A stretch of DNA of 64,000 bases from Oceanibium sediminis (GTDB taxonomy: Bacteria > Pseudomonadota > Alphaproteobacteria > Rhodobacterales > Rhodobacteraceae): positions 248,001 through 312,000 of the forward strand of contig NZ_QGNX01000003.1 in assembly GCF_003265325.1 (NCBI RefSeq), read 5' to 3'. This document shows positions 19,394 through 27,969 of this stretch, piece by piece. A model generated the notes under the pieces. The model made no database searches. It saw only the letters and a list, made by a program, of their open reading frames with translations, and was not told the origin of the DNA. The translations under genes and the position numbers were made by a program. Each line of letters starts with the position of its first letter. Position 1 is the first letter of the stretch.

Positions 19394-19500
19394 GCCTGCC
19401 GTCCCCGCGGGGCGGCAGGCGGTTCCTCTGCCTGCCCGGTGTCCGGGACCGGGGCAGCGGCAGGAGCGAGGGGCCAGCCCCTCGCGCTCCCCGGGATATT
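19394..19500. repeat. Cluster of GC-rich hairpins after the glutamate dehydrogenase gene
   Basis: Contains GCCTGCCG / CGGCAGGC (19394-19420) and GCGAGGGGC / GCCCCTCGC (19466-19485), followed by CTCCCCGGGATATTTTCGG. That tail resembles a widespread Rhodobacteraceae intergenic motif. It probably ends transcription of both converging genes. Confidence 0.55.
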
Positions 19501-19515
19501 TTCGGACTTTGGAGG

Positions 19516-20022
19516 TCAGGCGTCCGCTGGTGGGCGGCCCGCATCCGGGTCTGCCTTCAGGATGGTGATGATGTCGGCCATGTCGCGCGCGGCCTTGCCG
19601 TTGGTCGCGCCGCCGATGCCCACGCGCGTGCCCATGCGCCACCACACGCCGGGCACCCAGGCGCGGGGCGCGGGTTCCGCGAGGCGCAGCAAGAAGCCGT
19701 TCGAGGGCTTGAAGGCGAAGAACCCCTTGTCGACGGAGGCGATCTGCTCCAGCGGGGCGATCAGTTCGCCGGTGCTATCGCGCAATTCCTGTCGGGTCAG
19801 GATGATGTCGCGCGCCGTGGCGCGGTACATCCGGTAGGTGAGGTAGAGCGCCCCGAGCCCGAAGATCAGCAGCGCGCCGGTCGCGGCCAGCGAGGGTTCG
19901 GGCAAGCTGAGCCCGAGACTGATAAGCAGCACCCCCAGCCCCCCCTGCACCAGCGCCGAGAACACCCTGCGCGGGGCGGAGACGCTGAGGACGGCGATGG
20001 GCTCTTCTTCGGGATCTGTCAT
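19516..20022 (-). CDS. Hypothetical membrane protein with two helices
   Basis: A 168-residue protein. Two adjacent hydrophobic helices (about 21-42 and 46-62) are followed by a soluble C-terminal part with ARDIILTRQELRDSTGELIAPLEQIASVDKG (read in pieces, about 70-100), reminiscent of the PH-like fold of small bacterial membrane-associated proteins. No firm family. It stands alone on the minus strand, head-to-tail against the glutamate dehydrogenase terminator region. Confidence 0.75.
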   Translation of the reverse strand: MTDPEEEPIAVLSVSAPRRVFSALVQGGLGVLLISLGLSLPEPSLAATGALLIFGLGALYLTYRMYRATARDIILTRQELRDSTGELIAPLEQIASVDKGFFAFKPSNGFLLRLAEPAPRAWVPGVWWRMGTRVGIGGATNGKAARDMADIITILKADPDAGRPPADA

Positions 20023-20133
20023 GAATCGCGTCTAACGGGTTCGGCGCGCCATGGGAAGGGCTTGTGCGCCGGGCGGGGGCCGGGCAGGGTTCGGGGTATT
20101 GCTGCGAAAGTATTGTTTCAGGGGATTTGAGGG

Positions 20134-21471
20134 ATGAGGGATTGGAAAGCGGTGCTGGCTTCAGAGCAGGTGCGCCGGGTTTGCGCGGATATCGCCGCCG
20201 TGCTGGTCCCGCTTGTGTTTCTTGTGGCCGTGGTTGGTTTCGTTGCCGGGCTTGCGGTGCTGGGCTTGGAGATATGGACGGCTTGGGGGGCGGACTGCGA
20301 CCTCGCCGAGGATTGCGAAGCGCGTTTCAGCAAGGCGCGGACCGCCGCCCTGATCTTTGTCGCGTTTCTGGGCGCGCCCTTCGTGATCTGGCGCGTTGTC
20401 GAGCAGAGCCGCCAGGTCAATATCAACCAGCAGAGCCATTACACGGAGTTGTTCACCCGCGCGGTGGAGCAGCTTGGCGCGGACAAGGTGGTTGAAAAGG
20501 ACGGCGTCAAGGAGACGGAGCGCAACATCGAGGTGCGGCTGGGCGCGATCTATGCCCTTGAGCGGGTGATGCACGACAGCAAGCGCGACGCGGGGCCGAT
20601 CATTGAAACGCTGAGCGCTTATGTACGGGAGAATTGCGGGAAGCCGGTGCAGTTGGCGGAGGAGGAGTTGCCCCAGCGGGAGGATTTCGCTGACCTTGGG
20701 GAGTGGGGGCGTGCGGTTGGTGAAGCTTGGAAAAAGGCGGTGCCAGCAGATGCACCTGCGAATAAGGCAGATGTACAGGCGGCGCTGGCGGTGCTGAACC
20801 GACGGCCGATCTACGCATTGCCGAAAGACCGAAATGATAGGACAAATCGCCCGGACCTTACGGGCGCTAACCTACAGCGCATCGTTTTGAATGATAAGGG
20901 CATTGTAGAGGCGGAGCTATTTATGGCGCGTCTTCAGGGTGCGCTTCTGAAAGGCGCGAAATTACGGGGGGCGAACCTTAGCCGTGCAAAAGTACAGGGA
21001 GCCCATTTGTATAATGTGCTGATGCAAGGAGCGAACTTGAGACATGCGCAGTTGCAAGGAGCCGATTTTGGCTCAGCGCGGCTCCAAGGAGCTAACCTGA
21101 CAAGTGCGGAATTACAGGGAGCAGACCTTTCCTTTGCGCGTTTACAAGGGGCAAACTTTGTCGGCGCGCAGTTGCAAGGGGCAGTATTTGCCATTTCGCA
21201 GCTAACAGGGGCAAACTTGAGCAAGGCAGATTTGCGGGATGCGAACATCATAGGCGCTGAACTTCGAGGTGCGGCGCTCTGGTGCGACCTTTCCACGGTC
21301 GAGTTCGATCAATTGGAGATCGATAATCAATTGGCGGAAGCTTTCGGTCATCAGACGAAAACCAAGCTGCCCGACGGGGTAAAAGCCCCGGCGCATTGGT
21401 CAAAGGCCGATTACATGGAAGGCTTTTATGAAGAATGGCTCGCCCACAAGGCCTCGCTTGGTATAAAATAG
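20134..21471 (+). CDS. Membrane-anchored pentapeptide-repeat protein
   Basis: A 445-residue protein with three parts. Two N-terminal transmembrane helices (about 18-47 and 70-90) are followed by a helical linker with YTELFTRAVEQLG and VRLGAIYALERVMHDSK (about 103-150). That linker recurs in many bacterial pentapeptide proteins. Residues about 245-385 form roughly 25 A(N/D)LXX repeats, predicted to build a right-handed quadrilateral beta-helix. Function unknown; related folds mimic DNA or act as scaffolds. Codon use in the repeat region is less GC-rich than neighbours, which suggests transfer or repeat expansion. Confidence 0.9.
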   Translation: MRDWKAVLASEQVRRVCADIAAVLVPLVFLVAVVGFVAGLAVLGLEIWTAWGADCDLAEDCEARFSKARTAALIFVAFLGAPFVIWRVVEQSRQVNINQQSHYTELFTRAVEQLGADKVVEKDGVKETERNIEVRLGAIYALERVMHDSKRDAGPIIETLSAYVRENCGKPVQLAEEELPQREDFADLGEWGRAVGEAWKKAVPADAPANKADVQAALAVLNRRPIYALPKDRNDRTNRPDLTGANLQRIVLNDKGIVEAELFMARLQGALLKGAKLRGANLSRAKVQGAHLYNVLMQGANLRHAQLQGADFGSARLQGANLTSAELQGADLSFARLQGANFVGAQLQGAVFAISQLTGANLSKADLRDANIIGAELRGAALWCDLSTVEFDQLEIDNQLAEAFGHQTKTKLPDGVKAPAHWSKADYMEGFYEEWLAHKASLGIK

Positions 21472-21515
21472 GCCCCCACGCTGACTCGCCGGACCGACCC
21501 GGGTTTGCCCCGGTC

Positions 21516-21547
21516 AGCCCCCGACCGCCCCATGGGCGGGGGCTTTT
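21516..21547 (+). terminator. Rho-independent terminator after the pentapeptide gene
   Basis: An 8-bp GC-rich stem (AGCCCCCG / CGGGGGCT) leads into TTTT on the plus strand, 45 bp after the stop codon. Confidence 0.7.
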
Positions 21548-21593
21548 CCCTCCGCCCGCGGTCGGGGCCTGACCTTTGCACTTGAAAGCGCCC

Positions 21594-22541
21594 TCAGCGG
21601 CGCACTTCTGCCCCCGGTTCCTCGGGTTCGTCGTCCACCAGTTCGGGCGGAAAACCCTCGGCCAGGACGGTCAGGCCCGTCGCCTCCTCCAACCGCTTTA
21701 TGATATTGGGGGACCATTCGCGGGGGCCGTAGCGGGCCTGGGCGTCCTCGAAGATCTCGATCATCTTCGGGTTCAGTTCGACGGGCACGCTTGCGCGCTC
21801 GGCCAGGGTCTGGAACAGGCCGATGTCCTTCAGGACAAGGTCCATGGTGAAGCTGATGTCGCGTGAGCCGTTCAGGATCACCTGGCTTTCGGTCTCGTGC
21901 ACGAAGCTGTTGCCCGAGGAGATGCGGATCGCCTCGTATGCGGTGGCGAGGTCCTGGCCGGTGGCGGCGGCGACGGTCAGCGCCTCGGTCACGGCGATCA
22001 GGTTGGCGGTGGCCAGGTAGTTGGTTATCACCTTCAGCGTCGAGGCGCTGCCGAGCGGGCCGGTGTGCAGCACGCGGCGGCCCATGCGGGTCAGGAGTGG
22101 CAGAAGGGTGTCGAAGGCCGCCCGCTCGCCCCCCGCGAAGATGGCGATGTTGCCGGTGGCCGCGCGGTGGCAGCCGCCCGAAACGGGGCAGTCCAGGGCG
22201 GATGCGCCGGTGGCGGTGACGAGGGCGCCAAGGCGCGTCACCTCGGCCGCGTCGGTGGTGGACATCTCGGCCCAGATCTTGCCGGGGCCAAGGGTTTCGA
22301 GCAGCCCGCCCGGCTCTTCGAGCACGGCGGCGGAGGCGGCGGGGCTGGGCAGGCAGGTGATCACCACGTCGCAGGCCGCGGCCATGGCGGCGGGGCTGTC
22401 GGCCCAGGTCGCCCCGGCGGCCAAAAGGGGGGCGGCGGCGTTTCGGTCCAGGTCGCGCACCATCAGGGGGGTGCCGTTGCGCAGCAGCGACCCGGCGAGC
22501 TTCGCGCCGACGTTGCCGAGGCCGATGAATCCAGTCTTCAT
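21594..22541 (-). CDS. NAD(P)-dependent beta-hydroxyacid dehydrogenase
   Basis: A 315-residue member of the 3-hydroxyisobutyrate dehydrogenase superfamily, distinct from the gene at 42-926. It has the Rossmann GFIGLGNVGAKLA (about 4-16), the substrate motif DCPVSGGCHRAATG (about 117-130), and the catalytic Lys in STLKVITNY (about 166-174). A longer acidic C-terminus (DDEPEEPGAEVRR) is unusual for the family. The substrate is unknown. No obvious partner gene; a pirin gene diverges on the right. Confidence 0.88.
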   Translation of the reverse strand: MKTGFIGLGNVGAKLAGSLLRNGTPLMVRDLDRNAAAPLLAAGATWADSPAAMAAACDVVITCLPSPAASAAVLEEPGGLLETLGPGKIWAEMSTTDAAEVTRLGALVTATGASALDCPVSGGCHRAATGNIAIFAGGERAAFDTLLPLLTRMGRRVLHTGPLGSASTLKVITNYLATANLIAVTEALTVAAATGQDLATAYEAIRISSGNSFVHETESQVILNGSRDISFTMDLVLKDIGLFQTLAERASVPVELNPKMIEIFEDAQARYGPREWSPNIIKRLEEATGLTVLAEGFPPELVDDEPEEPGAEVRR

Positions 22542-22737
22542 GTTATTGTCCTGTCTTTTGAATCCGCCCCAAGGTGCCGGCTGCGCGGCCCCCTGTCGGG
22601 GCTGAAAGCGACGCTGCCTCGCCCGGGTGAGACAGGCGTTGTTTCTGAAACGGCGTCAGTCTGTGTAGGCGAAGGCATTTGATCGGCGCGCCGAAACGGC
22701 CATATGTGCTTCAAACGGTCTTGAAAGGAGGCATGTC

Positions 22738-23649
22738 ATGTCTTTCCGTCCAGTGAAGTCAGAAACCCTCGCGCAGCCGACGATGGAGGGTGCCGGGGTG
22801 CACCTGCATCGGGTCTTCGGCTTCGGCGACCCGGCCGAGAGCGACCCGTTCCTGCTGCTCGACGATTTCCGCAACGACGACCCGGCGCTCTACAAGAAGG
22901 GGTTCCCCTGGCACCCCCACCGGGGGATCGAGACGATCACCTACGTGCTTGAGGGCGAGGTGGAGCACGGCGACTCCCTGGGCAACCGCGGGCGCCTTGG
23001 TCCCGGCTCGGTCCAGTGGATGACCGCAGGCTCGGGGATCATGCACCAGGAAATGCCGAGCGGGAACGCCAAGGGCCAGATGCACGGCTTCCAGCTGTGG
23101 GCGAACCTGCCCTCGGCGCAGAAGATGGTGGACCCGCGTTACCAGGACATCACCGGCAGCGACATTCCCGATGTGATCGAGGATGACGGCACGAGGGTGA
23201 AGGTGATCACCGGCGAGTTCTGGGGCAAGAAGGGCCCGGTGGACGGGATCGCGGCGAACCCGATGATGCTCGACGTCTCGATCCCGCCGAACGTGAAGCG
23301 GCGGCTTAAGGTGGACACGCGGGCGAACGCCTTTGCCTATGTCTTTGCCGGGCAGGGCAACTTCCGGGACGCGAGCGCGCCGGTGGGCGTGCGCGTGGAG
23401 AAGGAGTTCGCGGGCGAGGAACTGAACATCCGCGATATGTCGGGCAACCGCACGTTGGTGCGCTTTGACTGGGGTGACGAGATCTCGGTGCAGGCGGGGC
23501 CCGAGGGGGTGCGCTTCCTGCTGGTGTCCGGCCGCCCCATCCAGGAGCCGGTGGCCTGGCACGGGCCGATCGTGATGAACACGCGCGCCGAGCTGATGCA
23601 GGCGATGCGCGACTTGCAGAACGGGACGTTCATCAAGTCACAGCACTAG
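22738..23649 (+). CDS. Pirin family protein
   Basis: A 303-residue bicupin. The N-terminal cupin carries the metal ligands PHRGIETITYVLEGEVEH (about 59-76), including HPHRG and the GEVEH pair; the pirin C-terminal domain follows to about 300. Pirins are iron-binding; some have quercetinase activity or bind pyruvate dehydrogenase. A GGAGG site lies 6-10 nt before the ATG. The gene ends at a strong hairpin (23671-23705). Confidence 0.93.
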   Translation: MSFRPVKSETLAQPTMEGAGVHLHRVFGFGDPAESDPFLLLDDFRNDDPALYKKGFPWHPHRGIETITYVLEGEVEHGDSLGNRGRLGPGSVQWMTAGSGIMHQEMPSGNAKGQMHGFQLWANLPSAQKMVDPRYQDITGSDIPDVIEDDGTRVKVITGEFWGKKGPVDGIAANPMMLDVSIPPNVKRRLKVDTRANAFAYVFAGQGNFRDASAPVGVRVEKEFAGEELNIRDMSGNRTLVRFDWGDEISVQAGPEGVRFLLVSGRPIQEPVAWHGPIVMNTRAELMQAMRDLQNGTFIKSQH

Positions 23650-23670
23650 GCCCCTGCCGTTGGGGGTGGG

Positions 23671-23705
23671 GCAAAGCCCGGGGGCATCGAGCCCCCGGGC
23701 TTTGC
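23671..23705. terminator. 15-bp hairpin after the pirin gene
   Basis: Perfect arms GCAAAGCCCGGGGGC / GCCCCCGGGCTTTGC with an ATCGA loop. The A/T-rich base of the stem followed by TTTG makes it a likely transcription terminator. Confidence 0.75.
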
Positions 23706-23733
23706 CTTTGGCGCTCTGCCGCGGGCGCTGGGT

Positions 23734-23903
23734 GGATTTGCAAGGGGTGTATATGCTGGGGAGGCGTCTGAGGGGCAGGTCTGCCCTCAGAGCGCCAGGA
23801 CGAGGGTTCGTGCGAGTCGGCCCCGCGTCAAGGACGAGCCCCGCCTGCGGCGTGGTCGCGGGCAGGCCCGCGATCCTTGACCCGGGCCCGAATCGCCAGG
23901 GGG
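23734..23903. repeat. Structured intergenic repeat, copy A
   Basis: One of two copies of a ~150-bp element (other copy at 27815-27962). It holds hairpin 1 (GGCG-TCTGAGGG / CCCTCAGA-G-CGCC, 23763-23796, with a bulged G) and hairpin 2 (GTCAAGGA / TCCTTGAC, 23827-23881, flanked by a C-C mismatch and further pairing). Between the two stems an inner CGCGGGC / GCCCGCG hairpin forms. Function unknown. Confidence 0.7.
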
Positions 23904-23931
23904 TATCGCCGGGGTGTCCGGCGGTTACGGG

Positions 23932-25224
23932 TCAGGCGGGCGCGCCGGCGATGTAGGTTTTCGCGATGGCGCGGTCGTCGCCGAGCATGATGGTGGCGAA
24001 AAGCGCTTCCCAAATGTCGCTGGCGCGCCCCATGCGCTGGGCGATCACCGGGGTCGAGGCGAGGTCGAGCGTGATCATGTCCGCCATCTGTCCCGGCGCG
24101 AGGCGGCCGATGTCATGCTCGAGCCGCAGGACCTCGGCGCTGCCGGCGGTGGCGAGCCAGACCAGTTCCGCCGGGTGCAGCGCGGTGCCGCGAAGTTGCG
24201 ACACCTCGTAGGCGGTCGCCATGGTGCGCAGCATGGAGAAGCTGGAGCCGCCGCCCACGTCCGTGGCCAGCCCCGTGGAGATGCCCAGGGATTGCGCGCG
24301 CTTCATGTCGAACAGGCCCGAGCCGATGAAGGTATTCGAGGTGGGGCAATGCGCGATGCCGCTGCCGCTGTCCTTCAGCGCGTCCCATTCCCGGTCCGAC
24401 AGGTGGATCGTGTGGCCCATCACCGCCCCCGGCCCGGTCAGCCCGTGGGACTCGTAGACGTCGAGGTAGTCGCGCGATTCCGGATACAGCTCCTGCACCC
24501 AGGCGATTTCCTCGTGCTGTTCGGAAAGGTGGGTCTGCATCGCGCAATCGGGGTGTTCGGCGAACAGCGCCCCGGCGGCGGCCAGTTGCGACGGCGTCGA
24601 GGTGGGCGCGAAACGCGGGGTGATCGCGTAGGTAAGCCGCCCCTTGCCGTGCCAGCGCTCGATCAGCGCCTTGCTGTCGTCATAGGCCGACTGCGCCGTG
24701 TCACGCAGCCCCTCTGGCGCGTTGCGGTCCATCATCACCTTGCCCGCGACCATTGCCATGCCGCGCCTTTCGGCCGCAGACATCAGCGCGTCCACGCTTT
24801 CGGGGTGGATGGTACAGTAGCACGCCGCCGTGGTGATCCCGTTGGAGAGGTTGAGGTCGAGGTACGTCTCGGCCACGGCGGTGGCGTAGGCCGGATCGGC
24901 GAAGCGCATTTCCTCGGGGAAGGTATAGGTGTTCAGCCAGTCGATCAGCCGTTTGCCCCAACTCGCGATGATCGCGGTCTGGGAATAATGGGCATGCGCG
25001 TCGATGAAACCGGGCAGGATCAGGTGATCGCCGTGGTCGATGCGCGCCGCCTCGGGGTGGGCCGCTTTCAGTGCCGCCGCGGGGCCCACGGCCTGGATCC
25101 GCCCGTCTTCGACCAGCACGGCGCCGTCCGCCTCGTGCCGGGCGGCGGCGAAACCGTCGTGGAACGGGTTGCCGTCAAAGCTGAGGGTCTGGCCTAGGTG
25201 AAGTGTCTGTTGCATCGCTGTCAT
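23932..25224 (-). CDS. guaD: Guanine deaminase
   Basis: A 430-residue zinc amidohydrolase converting guanine to xanthine. It has the metal motif PGFIDAHAHYSQT (about 71-83), the RFAPTSTPSQL substrate segment (about 203-213), MQTHLSEQHEEI (about 229-240), the GHTIHLSD metal His and CPTSNTFIGSGLFD (about 298-311), which is diagnostic of guanine deaminases. A second metal Asp lies in ATDVGGGSSFSML (about 323-335). It feeds purine salvage or catabolism toward xanthine. The molybdo-hydroxylase maturation genes nearby are notable in that light, but no xanthine dehydrogenase is in the window. Confidence 0.95.
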   Translation of the reverse strand: MTAMQQTLHLGQTLSFDGNPFHDGFAAARHEADGAVLVEDGRIQAVGPAAALKAAHPEAARIDHGDHLILPGFIDAHAHYSQTAIIASWGKRLIDWLNTYTFPEEMRFADPAYATAVAETYLDLNLSNGITTAACYCTIHPESVDALMSAAERRGMAMVAGKVMMDRNAPEGLRDTAQSAYDDSKALIERWHGKGRLTYAITPRFAPTSTPSQLAAAGALFAEHPDCAMQTHLSEQHEEIAWVQELYPESRDYLDVYESHGLTGPGAVMGHTIHLSDREWDALKDSGSGIAHCPTSNTFIGSGLFDMKRAQSLGISTGLATDVGGGSSFSMLRTMATAYEVSQLRGTALHPAELVWLATAGSAEVLRLEHDIGRLAPGQMADMITLDLASTPVIAQRMGRASDIWEALFATIMLGDDRAIAKTYIAGAPA

Positions 25225-25318
25225 CGTTCTATATCCCTAGGGCGCAATAAGCGGGGGGCGTTCTGCGCCTTTACCGGGTCTTATGACCCGCCGCGGCGTC
25301 CAGGGAAAGGGAGAGCTG

Positions 25319-26719
25319 ATGTCCGATACGGGAACCGGTCCGGAGGAGCGTTTCGAAAGCGACCCGGAGCGGGAGGACGCCTATGAGCTGAACGCCGCCC
25401 TTGTCGAGGCGATCCTCGCCGCCGTGGAGGCGGGCGACAAGGACCGCCTGGTGGAACTGCTGGAGCGGTTGCACGGGGCCGACCTAGCCGACCTTCTGGA
25501 GCAGATCAGCGCGAATGAGCGCGAAGCGCTGATCCGGGTCTGGGGCGACAGGTTCGACGGCTCGTTCCTCTACGAACTCGAGGAGGGGGTGCGCGACCAG
25601 ATCCTGGAGCTGATCGACGACGACCTTCTGGCCAGCGCCGTGTCCGAGATGGAGACCGACGACGTCGTCTACCTGATCGAGGACATGGAAGAGGCGCAAA
25701 AGAGCCAGATCCTCGAAAGCCTGGACGATGCGGACCGGGTCGCCGTCGAAGCCAGCCTCCAGTACGAGGAAGACACCGCCGGCCGCCTGATGAGCCGCGA
25801 GATGGTGACCGCCCCGCCGCATTGGACCGTGGGCGAGGCCATCGACTACATGCGCGCGCATGAGGACCTGCCAGAGGATTTCTACAAGGTGATCCTGGTG
25901 GACGCGCGCCACCACGTCGTTGGCACCGTGCCGCTGGGCACCATCATGGCCCACCGGCGCGAGGTGAAGCTGCTGGATATCGCCGACACCGACCCCAAAC
26001 TGATCCCGGTGGACCAGAAGGAAGAGGACGTCGCCTATGCCTTCAACCAGTATCACCTGATCTCTGCCCCGGTGGTGGACGGCGACGGGCGGCTTGTCGG
26101 CGTCATCACCATCGACGACGCGATGGAGATCCTGGAGGACGAGGCCGAGGAGGACATGAAGCGCCTCGCCGGCCTTGGAGACGAGGAACTGAGCGACAGC
26201 GTCTGGGACACGGCGCGCGCGCGTTTCCCTTGGCTGGCGGTGAACCTGGCGACGGCGATCCTGGCGAGCGTGGTGATTGGCCTGTTCGAGGCGACGATCC
26301 AGGCCATCGTGGCGCTGGCGGTGCTAATGCCGATCATTGCCTCAATGGGGGGGAACGCGGCGACGCAGACGCTGACCGTGGCGGTGCGCGCTCTGGCGAC
26401 CCGCGACATCACCCGGGCCAACGCCATGCGCATCATCCGGCGCGAGGCGCTGGTGGGGCTTGGCAACGGCATCGCTTTCGCGGTGGTGATCGGCATCGTG
26501 GGCGTGATCTGGTTCGGCTCGCCCATGCTGGGGGTGGTGCTGGCGGTGGCGATGGTGGTGAACCTGCTGGTGGCGGGGCTGGCGGGCATCCTGATCCCGA
26601 TTGCACTGGAAAAGGCCGGGGCGGATCCCGCGCTTGCCTCGGGCACCTTCGTGACCACGGTGACGGACGTGGTGGGCTTCTTCGTCTTCCTCGGGCTGGC
26701 AGGGCTGCTGTTGGTTTGA
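25319..26719 (+). CDS. mgtE: Magnesium transporter MgtE
   Basis: A 466-residue inner-membrane Mg2+ channel. An N-terminal MgtE-N domain (about 20-140) precedes paired CBS domains (about 150-270, SREMVTAPPHWTVGEAI), which sense Mg2+, then about five transmembrane helices (about 300-466) with the conserved PIIASMGGNAATQT stretch. I choose the ATG at 25319 for its AGGGAGA site. It stands between guanine deaminase (divergent) and the maturation cluster. Confidence 0.95.
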   Translation: MSDTGTGPEERFESDPEREDAYELNAALVEAILAAVEAGDKDRLVELLERLHGADLADLLEQISANEREALIRVWGDRFDGSFLYELEEGVRDQILELIDDDLLASAVSEMETDDVVYLIEDMEEAQKSQILESLDDADRVAVEASLQYEEDTAGRLMSREMVTAPPHWTVGEAIDYMRAHEDLPEDFYKVILVDARHHVVGTVPLGTIMAHRREVKLLDIADTDPKLIPVDQKEEDVAYAFNQYHLISAPVVDGDGRLVGVITIDDAMEILEDEAEEDMKRLAGLGDEELSDSVWDTARARFPWLAVNLATAILASVVIGLFEATIQAIVALAVLMPIIASMGGNAATQTLTVAVRALATRDITRANAMRIIRREALVGLGNGIAFAVVIGIVGVIWFGSPMLGVVLAVAMVVNLLVAGLAGILIPIALEKAGADPALASGTFVTTVTDVVGFFVFLGLAGLLLV

Positions 26720-26798
26720 GCCTGCCCAAGGGGCGCGGGGTTGACCTTGGCCCCGCCGCCCCGTCATGTGGAATCGAGTGAAAGAGGAGCGCCGCCCC

Positions 26799-27710
26799 GT
26801 GACACGCCTGCCCGAAAGCATCGACGCCACCGAAGCCCTGCTCGCCGGATCGGGCTATGTTTCGTCCCGGGGCCTGTCCACGGTAGTGTTCCTGGCGCTG
26901 AAGCTTGGCCGGCCCCTGTTCCTTGAGGGCGAGGCCGGCGTCGGCAAGACCGAGATCGCCAAGACCCTGGCCGCCGCACTGGGCCGACGGCTGATCCGGT
27001 TGCAGTGCTATGAGGGGCTGGACGCGTCCTCGGCCGTTTACGAGTGGAATTTCGCAGCACAGATGGTGGCGATCCGCACCGCCGAGGCGGTGGAGGGCAC
27101 CGACCGCGAGACGCTGACGGACGAGGTCTTTTCCGACCGTTTCCTGATCCGCCGTCCCCTGCTTGAGGCGATGAGCCCGCAGGATGGTGGTGCGCCCGTG
27201 CTGCTGATCGACGAGCTGGACCGCACCGACGAGCCCTTCGAGGCGTTCCTGCTGGAGGCGCTGAGCGATTTCCAGGTGACGATCCCCGAGCTTGGCACGA
27301 TCCGCGCGCCGGAGCCGCCGATCGTGATCCTGACCTCCAACCGCACGCGGGAGGTGCATGACGCGCTGAAGCGGCGCTGCCTGTATCACTGGGTCGACTA
27401 CCCCGGTTTCGAGCGGGAGATGCAGATCGTGCAGTCCCGCGCCCCCGAGGCGCGGGAAGAGTTGAGCCGGCAGGTCGTGGCTTTCGTGCAGCGGCTGCGC
27501 AAGGAGGACCTGTTCAAGAAGCCGGGCGTGGCGGAAACCATCGACTGGGCGAAATGCCTGGTCGCGCTGGACACGGTGGAGATGAGCCCGGCGGTAATCG
27601 CGGACACGCTGGGCGCGTTGCTGAAATACCAGGACGATATCGCGAAACTGCAGGGCTCGGAAATCAAGCGGTTGCTGGGCGATGCGAACGCCGCGCTGGA
27701 GCCGGTATGA
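26799..27710 (+). CDS. MoxR-type AAA ATPase, CoxD-like molybdoenzyme maturation factor
   Basis: A 303-residue AAA+ ATPase. The Walker A motif is GEAGVGKT (about 41-48), Walker B is LLIDELDR (about 134-141), and sensor-type LTSNRTREV lies near 183-191. It resembles CoxD, which helps form the CuSMoO2 site of CO dehydrogenase. I prefer the GTG at 26799 (AGAGGAG upstream); an ATG at 26766 is possible. The next genes encode a VWA protein, XdhC and a MoCo nucleotidyltransferase, the usual maturation set. Confidence 0.87.
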   Translation: MTRLPESIDATEALLAGSGYVSSRGLSTVVFLALKLGRPLFLEGEAGVGKTEIAKTLAAALGRRLIRLQCYEGLDASSAVYEWNFAAQMVAIRTAEAVEGTDRETLTDEVFSDRFLIRRPLLEAMSPQDGGAPVLLIDELDRTDEPFEAFLLEALSDFQVTIPELGTIRAPEPPIVILTSNRTREVHDALKRRCLYHWVDYPGFEREMQIVQSRAPEAREELSRQVVAFVQRLRKEDLFKKPGVAETIDWAKCLVALDTVEMSPAVIADTLGALLKYQDDIAKLQGSEIKRLLGDANAALEPV

Positions 27711-27814
27711 GCGCGCCCCTGGCGCGCGCCCCCGGGGCACGGCCCCACCCGCCCGCCCGCCGCGCCCCGGGGGCGGGGATGGGTGGGCCGGAGTTGCGCC
27801 TGTGGCGGCTTCGC

Positions 27815-27962
27815 GGATTTGCTGGGGAGGCGCTTGAGGGGGCGATCCGCCCCTCAAGGCGCCAGTGCAAGGGTTGGTCGGGATTCGGACGCGTCAAGGA
27901 CATGCCCCGGCGAGGCCGGGGTCGCCTGCGGCGATCCTTGACCCGTCCGAATCCCTGAGGGG
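27815..27962. repeat. Structured intergenic repeat, copy B
   Basis: Second copy of the element at 23734-23903. Hairpin 1 is GGCG-CTTGAGGGG / CCCCTCAAG-G-CGCC, with the same bulged G but two covarying base pairs. Hairpin 2 (GTCAAGGA / TCCTTGAC, 27893-27942) extends through an identical C-C mismatch into an 11-bp outer stem (27881-27891 with 27944-27954). It fills the gap between the MoxR and VWA genes. Confidence 0.7.
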
Positions 27963-27969
27963 GCCGGGA

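Noticed and set aside
18030-19544. 504-codon minus-strand frame opposite glutamate dehydrogenase
   Set aside because: Fully covered by an unmistakable dehydrogenase on the plus strand; the antisense frame has no recognisable motif.
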